Part shown: in pieces, positions 8,325 to 16,493 of the stretch
Numbering within the stretch: the first letter of the stretch is position 1
How the letters are laid out: the number at the start of each line of letters is the position of its first letter
Origin: Bacillota bacterium
Lineage (GTDB): Bacteria; Bacillota; Clostridia; Acetivibrionales; DTU013
Reading direction: 5' to 3'
Assembly: GCA_023433505.1 (NCBI GenBank)
Contig: JAEZCO010000059.1
Coordinates: 1-64,000, forward strand
DNA: 64,000 nucleotides
Made by a program: the position numbers and the translations under genes
Notes under the pieces: generated by a model
Told to the model about the DNA's origin: nothing
What the model saw: the letters and a program-made list of their open reading frames with translations, nothing else
The model's database searches: none

Positions 8325-8387
8325 AATTATTGTTTTGCAATAATTTTCTTAAATATAACACGGAAAATTATTGTTTGTCAATAATTT
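8325..8387 (-). promoter_or_regulatory. Twin-operator promoter of the DUF2975-repressor operon
   Basis: Two copies of the palindrome TTATTG-N5-CAATAA occur, with arms extended by flanking A/T (8325-8345 and 8365-8387), centred 41 bases apart or about four helical turns. The leftward promoter TTGACA (8376-8381), 17 bases, TTATAT (8353-8358) lies between and over them: the -35 box is part of the upstream palindrome and the other palindrome lies at the expected transcript start. Autorepression by the YozG-like protein with cooperative or looped binding is inferred. Confidence 0.8.
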
Positions 8388-8667
8388 CGAACTAAAAAAA
8401 GGTATCCATTTTCACGGAACACCCTCAAATGTAACTTTCTTATTGTAATTTATTAAGCACAAAGCTGCCTAAGCTTTTTTATTGCCGATGTTAGAAATCT
8501 GTTAACCACGAATTTCGGCAGATATGTAATCGAGGCATCAGATATTAAGCGCTGCAAACACTAAATTTAAGGGCAGTGTCATCTGTTTTGTATCCTCGAG
8601 GGTAGCATTACTTTTCAACGCTACAAACATACATGAACCCTTTGTTTTCAACGCTTTACACTCTCTC

Positions 8668-8747
8668 AAGTAAACAGCAGCATTCTGTATGCCTTGAGTG
8701 TGCAAAAAAGATGCCGTTAAAACCTTGTGGGGCCTTGGCGGCGGGTT
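8668..8747 (-). repeat. rlmD-type integration scar with conserved right flank
   Basis: On the minus strand it reads GCCGCCAAGGCCCCAC, a short variable part, CGGCATCTTTTTTGCAC, ACTCAAGGCA, then CATACAGAATGCTGCTGTTT. The flank is nearly identical to the 0.4 and 11.5 kb copies while the rlmD-like part is diverged. It separates the Fic block from the DUF2975 block. No gene is seen in the remainder of 8392-8840. Confidence 0.65.
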
Positions 8748-8840
8748 ATCTTTCAGAGACAGTCCTTTGGATAGGCAATTTTTTTGTGTTTCGACTCCTG
8801 TTATCACTATACAATTCAAGCAAAATTGATTGCATTTTAC

Positions 8841-9476
8841 TTATTCCGTAAAAGTCTGGGTCATGGTGTTTTCCTGTAAAGGATTGGTTATCGCTGAGAA
8901 AAGCTCATTCATTTTAGTGTAGTCACACAGAAAGGATGCTGCACTTGCTTCAATCATTTGCCTGTCGGTAACCTGGGAAAAGTCAACACTGCAGCCTGCA
9001 TTTTCGGCCAGATATTCAATAAAGAGCCTTTGCGCCCTGCCGTTGCCTTCCCTGAAAGGGTGTAGAACATTGATTTCGCTGAGATAATATGAGAGGCGGA
9101 AGGGTATTTCCTCTTTAGAGGCATCCATAATATAATTCTCCCTTCTCAGCCTGCTAAAGAGCGAATCGGCATTGGCTTCAATAAACTCATAGTTGCAAAA
9201 CATATTGCCTTTGGCAATGTTTACCCATCTGATTTCGCCTGCCCATTCGTAGATATCCCCAAATATATACTTGTGAATTTTCTTTAAATGAAGCAGATCA
9301 AATTCGCCTTTTATCACGTTTATCTTCGCATTAGCAATTCTAAGCGAGGTAATTTCCCTTTCGGCTATGTGAAGCTTTTCTGCATCCTCAATTCCCAGCT
9401 TGTTTATAAGCACACTGGAATTTGGGTAACAGTATCTTTGATCCCACTCATAGCTGTAACTATAATCGTTGTTCAT
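8841..9476 (-). CDS. fic: Fic-domain protein (AMPylating toxin)
   Basis: 211 residues with the complete Fic motif H-P-F-R-E-G-N-G-R at residues 139-147, matching HPFx(D/E)GNGR. The histidine is the catalytic base and the acidic residue binds the metal-nucleotide. Upstream lies the flap region around I-F-G-D-I-Y-E-W-A-G-E-I-R near residues 71-83, also typical. Such enzymes transfer AMP to target proteins such as gyrase subunits in the VbhT/FicT family. The ATG at 9476 has an AGGGA site. The gene overlaps the end of the upstream antitoxin gene by 17 bases, giving a class I antitoxin-first arrangement. Confidence 0.9.
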   Translation of the reverse strand: MNNDYSYSYEWDQRYCYPNSSVLINKLGIEDAEKLHIAEREITSLRIANAKINVIKGEFDLLHLKKIHKYIFGDIYEWAGEIRWVNIAKGNMFCNYEFIEANADSLFSRLRRENYIMDASKEEIPFRLSYYLSEINVLHPFREGNGRAQRLFIEYLAENAGCSVDFSQVTDRQMIEASAASFLCDYTKMNELFSAITNPLQENTMTQTFTE

Positions 9477-9651
9477 GGCTATATTCCCTGACAACGGTAT
9501 GCTTTTTTACGAGTTCAGCTATTGTTTTTTCAACCAGTTCATCATTACCTGCACAGTGCCGTATCCTATCCATATCGGTTTTCGTAAGCGGCATGCCCTC
9601 CATGGACATTGAGCCATTAACCTCATCGATCAGTCTATCAATGTCTTTCAT
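9460..9651 (-). CDS. vbhA: VbhA-like antitoxin of the Fic protein
   Basis: 63 residues. It carries S-M-S-M-E-G near residues 14-19, which fits the Fic inhibition motif (S/T)xxxE(G/N) whose glutamate blocks ATP gamma-phosphate binding, followed by the antitoxin-VbhA-type stretch T-K-T-D-M-D-R-I-R-H-C-A-G-N-D-E. Encoded immediately upstream of the Fic gene and overlapping it. A strong AAGGTGGTG ribosome site precedes the ATG, consistent with the antitoxin being made in excess. Confidence 0.85.
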   Translation of the reverse strand: MKDIDRLIDEVNGSMSMEGMPLTKTDMDRIRHCAGNDELVEKTIAELVKKHTVVREYSHEQRL

Positions 9652-9743
9652 TTGAACACCACCTTATATCTATATTATATTACATTTCAACAAAAAAGCC
9701 AAATACGGTTCTTCCAGCCTCCATTGCCTATAAATCGGCTTAT

Positions 9744-9815
9744 CAGCTCTACTGTTCCATCTTCTTTATGAACTAATCTGGTACGCTTGGACATTTTTTC
9801 CTTCACCAAATCAAA
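9744..9815 (-). pseudogene. Remnant of a serine recombinase (internal segment)
   Basis: About 24 codons (F-D-L-V-K-E-K-M-S-K-R-T-R-L, then H-K-E-D-G-T-V-E-L) align closely with residues just before the zinc ribbon of the intact recombinase at 20.7-21.9 kb (F-D-K-V-Q-Q-E-M-A-K-R-A-R-I). Nothing of the gene remains on either side in frame. It is probably a leftover of the same recombinase whose N-terminus is at 11.0-11.3 kb. Confidence 0.65.
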
Positions 9816-9849
9816 CAATTCTATATTTTCATAAACCTCCATGTCTTCA

Positions 9850-10261
9850 TTATCCGCAGCACTTTTTATATTTCTTACCGCTTCCGCACGGGCAGGGATC
9901 ATTTCTTCCAACAAAGCTTTCTCGTTTGAAAGGTATATTCAACGGAATTTCATCATCATCAAAGTCCTCCACAGACGGAAGCAAGTATTCTCCCGAAATC
10001 TTCTGTAATCGTATCCCCCAGCAGTTCATACACCTGTTCATCCGGCAGGGATGCAATTCTGATTATAAAGTCGTAAGCCCTTATTTCCCTGAAGTAAGCA
10101 AGCATATAAATGGCCGGAAAATGGACAAGGTATTTCCCATCCATAGATAATCTTTCGACATCTGTTAAAGGATATTCCAGGATTTCAAGCAGCTCCGGGA
10201 AAAACAGAAAACGTATTTGCCAATGTGAAAATCCTTGTACGAACAGTTCCTCCGGTCGCAT
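9850..10261 (-). pseudogene. Broken DUF1186/SEC-C zinc-binding protein gene
   Basis: Two frames together resemble a DUF1186 protein with a SEC-C tail. The upstream frame (to 9959) has L-A-Y-F-R-E-I-R-A-Y-D-F and L-L-G-D-T-I-T-E-D-F-G-R-I-L-A-S-V, the DUF1186 core, then stops. The other frame ends with F-V-G-R-N-D-P-C-P-C-G-S-G-K-K-Y-K-K-C-C-G, a complete SEC-C zinc motif, at 9850. The linking region is deleted and the frame shifted near 9985, and the N-terminus is missing where transposase sequence begins at 10262. Confidence 0.75.
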
Positions 10262-10547
10262 GTTCTATACTTATCCCGAGAAAAACCTTCGTGCCTATCC
10301 TGGAATAATCCGAGATACCGATGAATGGATAACACTTTACAAAACTCGGACAATTACAGAAAGAAGCATTAACCTTTTGAAAGCTTCCATGCACTCAGGC
10401 AATCAGTCTTCTCTCAATGTTAACTCTCTGAAATCTGACGTGTATCTGTCTGCTATTGCTCAATTATTGACAGTATTACTAGCAAAGGCAATGAATGAAC
10501 AAAAAATGATTCGAGCTACCAGAAAGCTTATCAGAAAAATATCCTGA
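10262..10547 (+). pseudogene. Transposase fragment, C-terminal end of a DDE-type insertion sequence
   Basis: About 94 codons ending in a stop at 10547. The segment D-E-W-I-T-L-Y-K-T-R-T-I-T-E-R-S-I-N contains the Y-x3-T-x2-E-R signature around the last catalytic acid of IS1182/IS4-like transposases, followed by a helical C-terminus. There is no start and no N-terminal catalytic region. It lies head to head with the truncated DUF1186 gene, which it probably disrupted. No inverted repeats of a full element are recognisable. Confidence 0.7.
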
Positions 10548-10762
10548 CTTCATTGTTCTATATTGAATTATCAAGGTTCACTTGTTGAATCTAAATTTAC
10601 CATGCAAATTTTATCCACAACCCGCTGACTGCGAGTGTTTCACAGGTATTAAAATATCTTCTTTCTTTGTTTTTCATATGCCATATCAATAAAATCCTTA
10701 TCGACCGGACATTCCTTTTGTAAATTTACTTCATTTCGCAATCACTTAATATATATTATACC

Positions 10763-10774
10763 AAACGTACGTTC
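10763..10774. promoter_or_regulatory. Possible LexA (SOS) box beside an orphan promoter
   Basis: GAACGTACGTTT on the minus strand fits the Gram-positive LexA pattern GAAC-N4-GTTY and is followed leftward by TATAAT. No intact gene follows within 300 bases, so if real it is a relic of a lost damage-inducible gene. The remaining part of 10548-11005 holds only the degenerate scar and remnants. Confidence 0.35.
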
Positions 10775-10810
10775 TCGTTTTGAATATATCAATGCTTTTG
10801 CCACACCCAA

Positions 10811-10880
10811 GTGTAAATCGTCTCTGTGTGCATGAGTAGACAAAAAGATGGTCGGCTGAAGCCGGTACTCCTCTGGTGAC
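10811..10880 (-). repeat. Degenerate rlmD-type scar
   Basis: On the minus strand ACCGGCTTCAGCCGACCATC, T-run, CTACTCATGCACACAGAGACG resembles the flank plus core of the 11.5 kb and 5.9 kb copies (shared CTTCAG, CATCTTTTT, ACTCA and GAGACG in the same order). Similarity is weak, so this could be chance. Confidence 0.35.
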
Positions 10881-11005
10881 ATGGTAAATCTTATCTATAT
10901 GAACTAAGCGGTTTTACATTAATTACTTTAAAACTCGGTTCTTTCGCGAACCTCGTAACCTACACCTATACCGTATCCACTGCGAGACCCAATATATCAT
11001 CAGCT

Positions 11006-11347
11006 TTACTCTCGGCATATTCCCAATAATCCCAATAGCGTTTTAGTATCCCTTGACACCCTGCTGATTGACTTGGTAATGATGTAATCAATTTTGCCTT
11101 TCGCCGCTTTCTTTAGCATTTTATCCAGCCCGGTTCTGCCGCTTCGACGCAGTCCGCTTTCAACATCGAAGAACACACCGGCAAAAATCCAGTTAGGATG
11201 GCTTCTTATCATCTTCGTATAGGTTTTTATCTGAATCTTCAGGCTGCGCAACTGTGCCGGTCCATATGTGCTTACCCGACAATAAACAGCAACTCCAAGC
11301 TTTTTATTCTCCTTAGGTATAACCGGAATAATCCTGACATTTTTCAT
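11006..11347 (-). pseudogene. Truncated large serine recombinase (N-terminal domain)
   Basis: 113 residues. Residues 1-104 align with the N-terminus of the intact recombinase (M-K-N-V-R-I-I-P, Y-C-R-V-S-T with the catalytic serine, G-V-F-F-D-V-E-S-G-L-R-R-S-G-R, I-T-K-S-I-S-R). After S-R-D-T it diverges and stops, so the recombinase and zinc-ribbon DNA-binding domains are missing. The ATG at 11347 has an AAGGAA site. It lies at the head of the second island block just as the intact copy heads the first; loss by deletion and insertion is inferred. Confidence 0.85.
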
Positions 11348-11399
11348 CTACGTTCCTTCATCATCTATATAAAATGGGCAAGCCCATTAGTATTTTACA

Positions 11400-11570
11400 A
11401 AAGAAAAGACGTGAAAGCATCCTCTCACGCCAAAACATGTTTTTATCTCTAATCCTGCAAATCCTTTATTTATCAAGGTTTCCGTCGTTGCAACAGGACT
11501 ATGGCCTCCACGTGCCTTGAAGCGGTGAAAAAGATGCCGCCTGAAGCTGGTGGGGCCTTGGCGGCGGATG
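11400..11570 (-). repeat. rlmD-type scar: right end of first block joined to left end of second
   Basis: Minus strand in order: right flank GCCGCCAAGGCCCCACC to GGCGGCATC and T-run (11570-11525), core CACGTGGAGGCCATAGTCCT then GTTGCAACG (11515-11486), shared GAAACCTTGATAAATAAAGG, and a GACGTGAAAGC hairpin (11400-11432) before the truncated recombinase. The core matches the rlmD 3' end at most positions, including the CACGTGGA and CCTGTTGCAACG parts. GCCGCC and GGCGGC bracket 18 bases and can pair. This is the best preserved scar. Confidence 0.75.
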
Positions 11571-11600
11571 TCATATGTATAATTTCGATGATAAGTTTTA

Positions 11601-12578
11601 TTAGATCGAAAGCAACCGGAGTTCGCCATTAGCTAAAGTTTGATACCTTAATAATTTGATATCTTTGTTTTCATACTTTCGGCGCTTTTGGACATAATCA
11701 ACGACATCATCATCAAATCTATTTGCGATTGCAGTCGTCCGAACCATATTTAAATCGCCCTGAACTTTTTTCTGAATGAACCAAGACTCATATCCAATCA
11801 ATTGGTGCAGTGCTTTCCCATCAAACCGATCAAGCTTTACTTCAATCACGTCGTATGACATTGTCTGCAGAGGATTTTGTGGGTTTCCAAACATCAATAG
11901 AATATCTATTTCTGTACCTAAGTTTGTTGGAATGTAGCTTAAGTAATCTGTGTAATTTCCGAAGATATCCTGATGTCTATTACTAACAAAATCATGGAGT
12001 AAAAGTGCCATAAGAGTGGCTTCATAACAAGGCTCTCCATCAGTAGATCTATGAATTTGCTTCCATAAATTTGCAGGCTTTACCGGGTAAGGCTCCATAA
12101 TAATGTTTTTTCTGATAGTAAATGGATTAATCTTTAAGTACTCCTGCAATAAAATTTGAAACTCTTCATCTGATATGGAGAACATCGCATTCGTTCCACT
12201 GGCTCGATTAAGTGCAAATGTCCAGATCTTTCCTATGTTTTGCAGGTCGTAAATATCATGCAATCGCAGCGGCTTTTCAAAGCTGAATTCCGTGCTATTT
12301 AGCCTGAAACGAAATGGGTATCTTTTATCTTCCCAAACAATAGTCTCATCATAAAAGGCCTCGCCCTCTGCTTTCCAAATTCCACGCAGCTCCTTTAGGC
12401 CAGTGATATAGAACAGTACATAATCTCCATCTTTCATAATTGCCAGTCTAGAAAGCAGGGCATCATTAACAGACTTATGATTCTTTGAATCAGCCTTTGC
12501 TTCGGGCAAGCCTACCAGACCTCTTTTAATGCAAGTCCCATAATTGGTTTCATCCAGTACAAAAACATGTGCAGGCAT
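11601..12578 (-). CDS. EVE-like domain fused to a PD-(D/E)XK nuclease, putative defence effector
   Basis: 325 residues. Residues ~1-150 resemble an EVE/PUA-like domain (G-D-Y-V-L-F-Y-I-T-G at 51-60, then L-R-G-I-W-K-A, A-F-Y-D-E-T and Y-P-F-R-F-R-L), a fold that reads modified bases. Residues ~190-300 look like a NucS/DUF91-type PD-(D/E)XK nuclease: G-T-E-I-D at 221-225, I-E-V-K at 245-248 and a Q-L-I-G-Y helix at 259-263 supply the D...ExK core and the trailing glutamine. A modification-dependent nuclease is the natural inference. It is the last gene of the restriction-modification block. The ATG at 12578 has an AAAGGATT site. Domain names rest on motif reading only. Confidence 0.65.
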   Translation of the reverse strand: MPAHVFVLDETNYGTCIKRGLVGLPEAKADSKNHKSVNDALLSRLAIMKDGDYVLFYITGLKELRGIWKAEGEAFYDETIVWEDKRYPFRFRLNSTEFSFEKPLRLHDIYDLQNIGKIWTFALNRASGTNAMFSISDEEFQILLQEYLKINPFTIRKNIIMEPYPVKPANLWKQIHRSTDGEPCYEATLMALLLHDFVSNRHQDIFGNYTDYLSYIPTNLGTEIDILLMFGNPQNPLQTMSYDVIEVKLDRFDGKALHQLIGYESWFIQKKVQGDLNMVRTTAIANRFDDDVVDYVQKRRKYENKDIKLLRYQTLANGELRLLSI

Positions 12579-12627
12579 TTACAACAATCCTTTCTGGTAA
12601 ATGTAATATAAATTCATTGACAATAGG

Positions 12628-13356
12628 TTATAACCCTTGAACAACTTCCTTGTCTAACTGCTTTTTACGATCTGGCCAATCCGGCATTTGAATTGTTAAA
12701 AAGTTATAAAAATCTGAATTATGATAAGAGTAAATCATATGTGTTAGTTCATGTAGAATTACATACTGAATGCATCTAATATCTGCTTTTAACAAATATT
12801 CATTAAGAGTTATTTTTCCTTTTAATTTTGTACAGCTCCCCCACAATGTTTTCATTTTTTTAATAGATATTGTAGGCTTTGAAATATTATATTTTTTAAA
12901 GATACTATTATAAATAGTATCTAGTTCATTTTGGAAAACACAAAGAGCCCTTTGTCTCCACCATCTATTGAAAATCTTATTTGCCAAGTCATCATTTTCA
13001 ACGTCTACAAGAAATACATTAATGCTTTTTTCATCCACTTCAATGCTGTTTGAGCGTGACGCTTTTTTAAAAATTCTCATATCTTTTCCAAGAAGCTGAG
13101 TTGATGAACCATTAATGATATTAGATAAATTGTTAAATCCACTTGCCGTCTTATACTTTGTGATTTGCTTATTTATCCATGATGTACGTTCTGTTAGAAA
13201 TTCAATTATCCATTCATCTGATACTGACATCGGCACAGATAAATTGACTGTTAAATCTCTGAAAACCTTTAAATGGACATTTTTTATAGGCTTTTTAACA
13301 ATATTTACATTAATTATTCCGTTATTTAAACCGGAATCAAGCTTATAAATATCCAT
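12628..13356 (-). CDS. YgjP-like (WLM/M48-type) zinc metallopeptidase
   Basis: 242 residues. The zinc motif H-E-L-T-H-M-I near residue 195 (HExxH) is followed by Y-H-N-S-D-F-Y about 10 residues on, matching the YgjP/DUF45 pattern H-E-L-x-H-x9-H-x-x-x-F-(W/Y). W-G-S-C-T about 35 residues earlier is also typical. The start codon overlaps the hsdR stop (TAATG), so it is translated with the restriction operon. Members of this family are frequently found next to type I R-M genes; their role there is not settled. Confidence 0.85.
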   Translation of the reverse strand: MDIYKLDSGLNNGIINVNIVKKPIKNVHLKVFRDLTVNLSVPMSVSDEWIIEFLTERTSWINKQITKYKTASGFNNLSNIINGSSTQLLGKDMRIFKKASRSNSIEVDEKSINVFLVDVENDDLANKIFNRWWRQRALCVFQNELDTIYNSIFKKYNISKPTISIKKMKTLWGSCTKLKGKITLNEYLLKADIRCIQYVILHELTHMIYSYHNSDFYNFLTIQMPDWPDRKKQLDKEVVQGL

Positions 13357-16300
13357 TAATATCTCGCCACCGCTACTTTCATTATTTCGTCAATTATCAA
13401 GTCGATCATATCCACATTATTGTTGTCTATAAAAACTCCCATGCAGTCAAACATTTCAAACAAGTAATCATCAAGTTCACGATGAATTGCCTTATGAACT
13501 ATTTCATTATGTTTCCAATCTCTTTTGGCATTTTCTGCTACTGATGCTTTAATTTTCACTGCATATTCAGCAATCGTTTCTTCAATTTCCTCATTAACCT
13601 TGATTTGAGTTTTTTGTTTTAAAATAGTATGGATAGAGCCATAAAAAGCCTTAGAATCACTATCGTTTGCAATAGTTGCCGGATAATCATTGGATATCCT
13701 ACCATTTCTAAAATCATCAGCCATCGCTTCCATGGCAGTATAATACTTATCGGCATCTCTATTCTCATTGTATTCCGCCAATGTTTTCTTAATTTTTGTT
13801 GAAAATTCTTCAAATAGCAAAGGATCATCATATCTTATTTGTTTAAGCTTTGATTCAATTTTTGTCTTTATTACATCTCCACGTGCTTCATATGACTCCA
13901 CTGTTTCAAGCAGCTTACTCATGGATTTTTCATCGCTTATTGAAACCGGATAAATTACAGTGTTGATATTGGTAGCATTAACAAAAGTATCAATTAAATT
14001 TTTGATCCCATCTTCGTATTTTGAATAATCAATAGAATCATCATAACGGATAGTTACTGCATCTTTTAATTTTTTAAAAAAAAGATAATCTGACCTATAT
14101 TTTTCTATTTGATCATAACCAACCTCAATAAATATTTCCCTGCTTGTTAAAGCCAAATTCAAAAGGCTTGCAAAATTTTTCAGTTTTTCATAAAACTTTT
14201 TTCTTATCTGTTCATCTGCTAAATGCTTCTGCCACTCATTTGATGTTGCATTTTTAGGAACTCCTAGAAACAAAGACCACATTGCTTTGTGTGATTCCGA
14301 AAGCTTATTTTTTTCATCGACCGGGCCGTAAATTGCATCTTCAATATCAATATTATCAAATTGGTAAAAACCAGATTCTGCATCATTATACAAATCAATA
14401 GCTTTATTTAGTTTACTAAAGACTCCCCAATAATCCACGATCAATCCAAAATCTTTTCCTTTATATACTCTGTTTACTCGGGCAATAGCCTGTAATAGAC
14501 TATGTCCCTGCATAGATTTATCAATATAAAGCACACCTGCAATGGGAGCATCAAAACCGGTAAGTAGCTTATCCTTAATGATGAGCATATTTATATCACC
14601 TTCAGAATTTTTAAAGTCATCACATACGCTTTCATCATATTTTTCATCGTTATCACCAAATAATGGTTTTACGATCTTTTCGTGATATTCCTTAATCTTC
14701 TTAATCGCAGACGTTGTGTTATCATCATCATCTCCTTCACGTTTGTCGCCAAAGGTAATTACAACTCTCGGATTGACACCTTGCATTGTTTTTAATACAT
14801 TGTACAGTTCGATAGCAGCACCACGAGAAGCACAAACAGCCATAGCCTTAAGTCCTTTAGGTATGCAATAATTTATAAAATGGTCATAAATATCGAATGC
14901 AATTAAGTTAATACGACTTCTTGCTTCTGCTATAGCCTTAAAACGACTATATTTCTCTTTCAGTTCTTTTTTCTGTTCATCGGATAAATTTTGAGTCAAG
15001 CTATCAAAATAAGAATCAATAGTATCCACTGGATCATTTTGGATGACCTTTCTTCCTTCATAAACGAGTGGAACTGTAATTTTATCTTCAATTGACCGCT
15101 TCATGGTGTAGTTATGGATTGGATCTCCAAACTTTTTATAGGTATTCTTTTTAGTTTTTGAAATTAGCGGTGTACCTGTAAAAGCAATTAATGTGGCGTT
15201 TGGCAAAACCTCGCGCATATAATTATACATCGCACTATATTGTGAACGGTGTGCTTCATCAATAAGTACATAAAATTTGTCGCTATCCACTTCCAAATAA
15301 CGATTTTTGCATACTGTTTCAAATTTATTAATGAGTGTAGTAATCACGATATTACTTCTATCCTTCAAAAGTGCTTTTAGCCCTTTCCCGGTAGCTGCTC
15401 TCACTGGTGACATTTGTAAATTAGCAAAATTATCTCTTATCTGTTTATCAAGATTTATACGGTCGGTTACAATAACAAATCTCGGATTTTCTTTGGCTTT
15501 TTCTACTTGTATTTTTTTTACCAGCATAACCATGGTTAAACTTTTTCCACTACCTTGAGTATGCCAAATAACGCCTCCTTTAGAATCCTTACCATCTCTA
15601 CCATCAATTCTACCCATAGCGTTATCTACTGCAAAGAATTGCTGGTGCCTTGCAATTTTTTTAATATTACTATCATACAATATAAAATACTTAGTTAAAT
15701 CCAAAAGTCTTTTTCGATCAAGCAAAGACACCGCGATTCTATCTTGCTCTAAAATTTGTTTATCCGGAGAACACTTTTCGCAGAGTTCCTGTTGCCAATC
15801 TATTTTATCTTCGCGCCACTCAACAAAATAATCCGCTGTTGTACTGGCGGTACCGTAAAGTACCTTGTTTGGGTTAACTGCCAGAACAAGCTGGCTGTAT
15901 TTGAAAAGCTGAGGTATATAATCCGGCATCATATTGCGGATATTTTGTAAAATACCCTCTTTGACATCAATACTTGACTTCTTGCATTCAATAACAACTA
16001 ATGGAATACCGTTTACCATCAGTACAATATCAGGACGGGCATACTGTCCGTTTGGTCGTTCTACACTGAACTCTTCGGTAACTTGCCAAATGTTATTTGC
16101 CGGATGTTCAAAATCAATATAATTTAAATCAAACGACTGTTTTACAGGAATATCTTTATCAATAGCTATGCTTTCCTCAAGGCTTATACCAAGCGTTAAA
16201 AGATTGTATATTTCCTTACTTGCCATAGATAGTCCTTGTAAAAGTGAGGCATCCAATGCATTAATGGCTTTTGAAATTGATTCGCCGGAAAAAAGCAACT

Positions 16301-16493
16301 CATATCCTTTGAATTTATAAGTTTGCTTACTTAAAAAACGAATAAGCTCATCTTCAAATATCACTTTAGATAAACTCTTACGTTTCAGTTCAGCTTCACT
16401 TCTCGAAACATACTCATATCCCATATTTTCAATGAACTTTATTAACCTATCTTGGCACTCGGGCCTCTCATTAAACAGTCTATGATTTGGCAT
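13356..16493 (-). CDS. hsdR: Type I restriction enzyme, R subunit (HsdR)
   Basis: 1045 residues, normal length. The N-terminal nuclease domain has R-P-D-I-V-L at 153-158 and V-I-E-C-K-K at 167-172 (PD-(D/E)XK). The translocase follows with Walker A T-Q-G-S-G-K-S-L, Walker B D-E-A-H-R-S, F-T-G-T-P-L (motif III), L-L-T-G-F-D-A-P and A-R-V-N-R (motif VI). It cuts unmodified DNA after ATP-driven translocation as part of the R2M2S complex. The ATG at 16493 overlaps the hsdS stop and has AGGGAGG 7 bases upstream. The gene is markedly AT-rich compared with the housekeeping genes, indicating transfer. Confidence 0.95.
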   Translation of the reverse strand: MPNHRLFNERPECQDRLIKFIENMGYEYVSRSEAELKRKSLSKVIFEDELIRFLSKQTYKFKGYELLFSGESISKAINALDASLLQGLSMASKEIYNLLTLGISLEESIAIDKDIPVKQSFDLNYIDFEHPANNIWQVTEEFSVERPNGQYARPDIVLMVNGIPLVVIECKKSSIDVKEGILQNIRNMMPDYIPQLFKYSQLVLAVNPNKVLYGTASTTADYFVEWREDKIDWQQELCEKCSPDKQILEQDRIAVSLLDRKRLLDLTKYFILYDSNIKKIARHQQFFAVDNAMGRIDGRDGKDSKGGVIWHTQGSGKSLTMVMLVKKIQVEKAKENPRFVIVTDRINLDKQIRDNFANLQMSPVRAATGKGLKALLKDRSNIVITTLINKFETVCKNRYLEVDSDKFYVLIDEAHRSQYSAMYNYMREVLPNATLIAFTGTPLISKTKKNTYKKFGDPIHNYTMKRSIEDKITVPLVYEGRKVIQNDPVDTIDSYFDSLTQNLSDEQKKELKEKYSRFKAIAEARSRINLIAFDIYDHFINYCIPKGLKAMAVCASRGAAIELYNVLKTMQGVNPRVVITFGDKREGDDDDNTTSAIKKIKEYHEKIVKPLFGDNDEKYDESVCDDFKNSEGDINMLIIKDKLLTGFDAPIAGVLYIDKSMQGHSLLQAIARVNRVYKGKDFGLIVDYWGVFSKLNKAIDLYNDAESGFYQFDNIDIEDAIYGPVDEKNKLSESHKAMWSLFLGVPKNATSNEWQKHLADEQIRKKFYEKLKNFASLLNLALTSREIFIEVGYDQIEKYRSDYLFFKKLKDAVTIRYDDSIDYSKYEDGIKNLIDTFVNATNINTVIYPVSISDEKSMSKLLETVESYEARGDVIKTKIESKLKQIRYDDPLLFEEFSTKIKKTLAEYNENRDADKYYTAMEAMADDFRNGRISNDYPATIANDSDSKAFYGSIHTILKQKTQIKVNEEIEETIAEYAVKIKASVAENAKRDWKHNEIVHKAIHRELDDYLFEMFDCMGVFIDNNNVDMIDLIIDEIMKVAVARY

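Noticed and set aside
8538..8819. A 93-codon minus-strand frame over the 8.7 kb scar
   Set aside because: Crosses the scar in a frame unrelated to the others; treated as a shadow.
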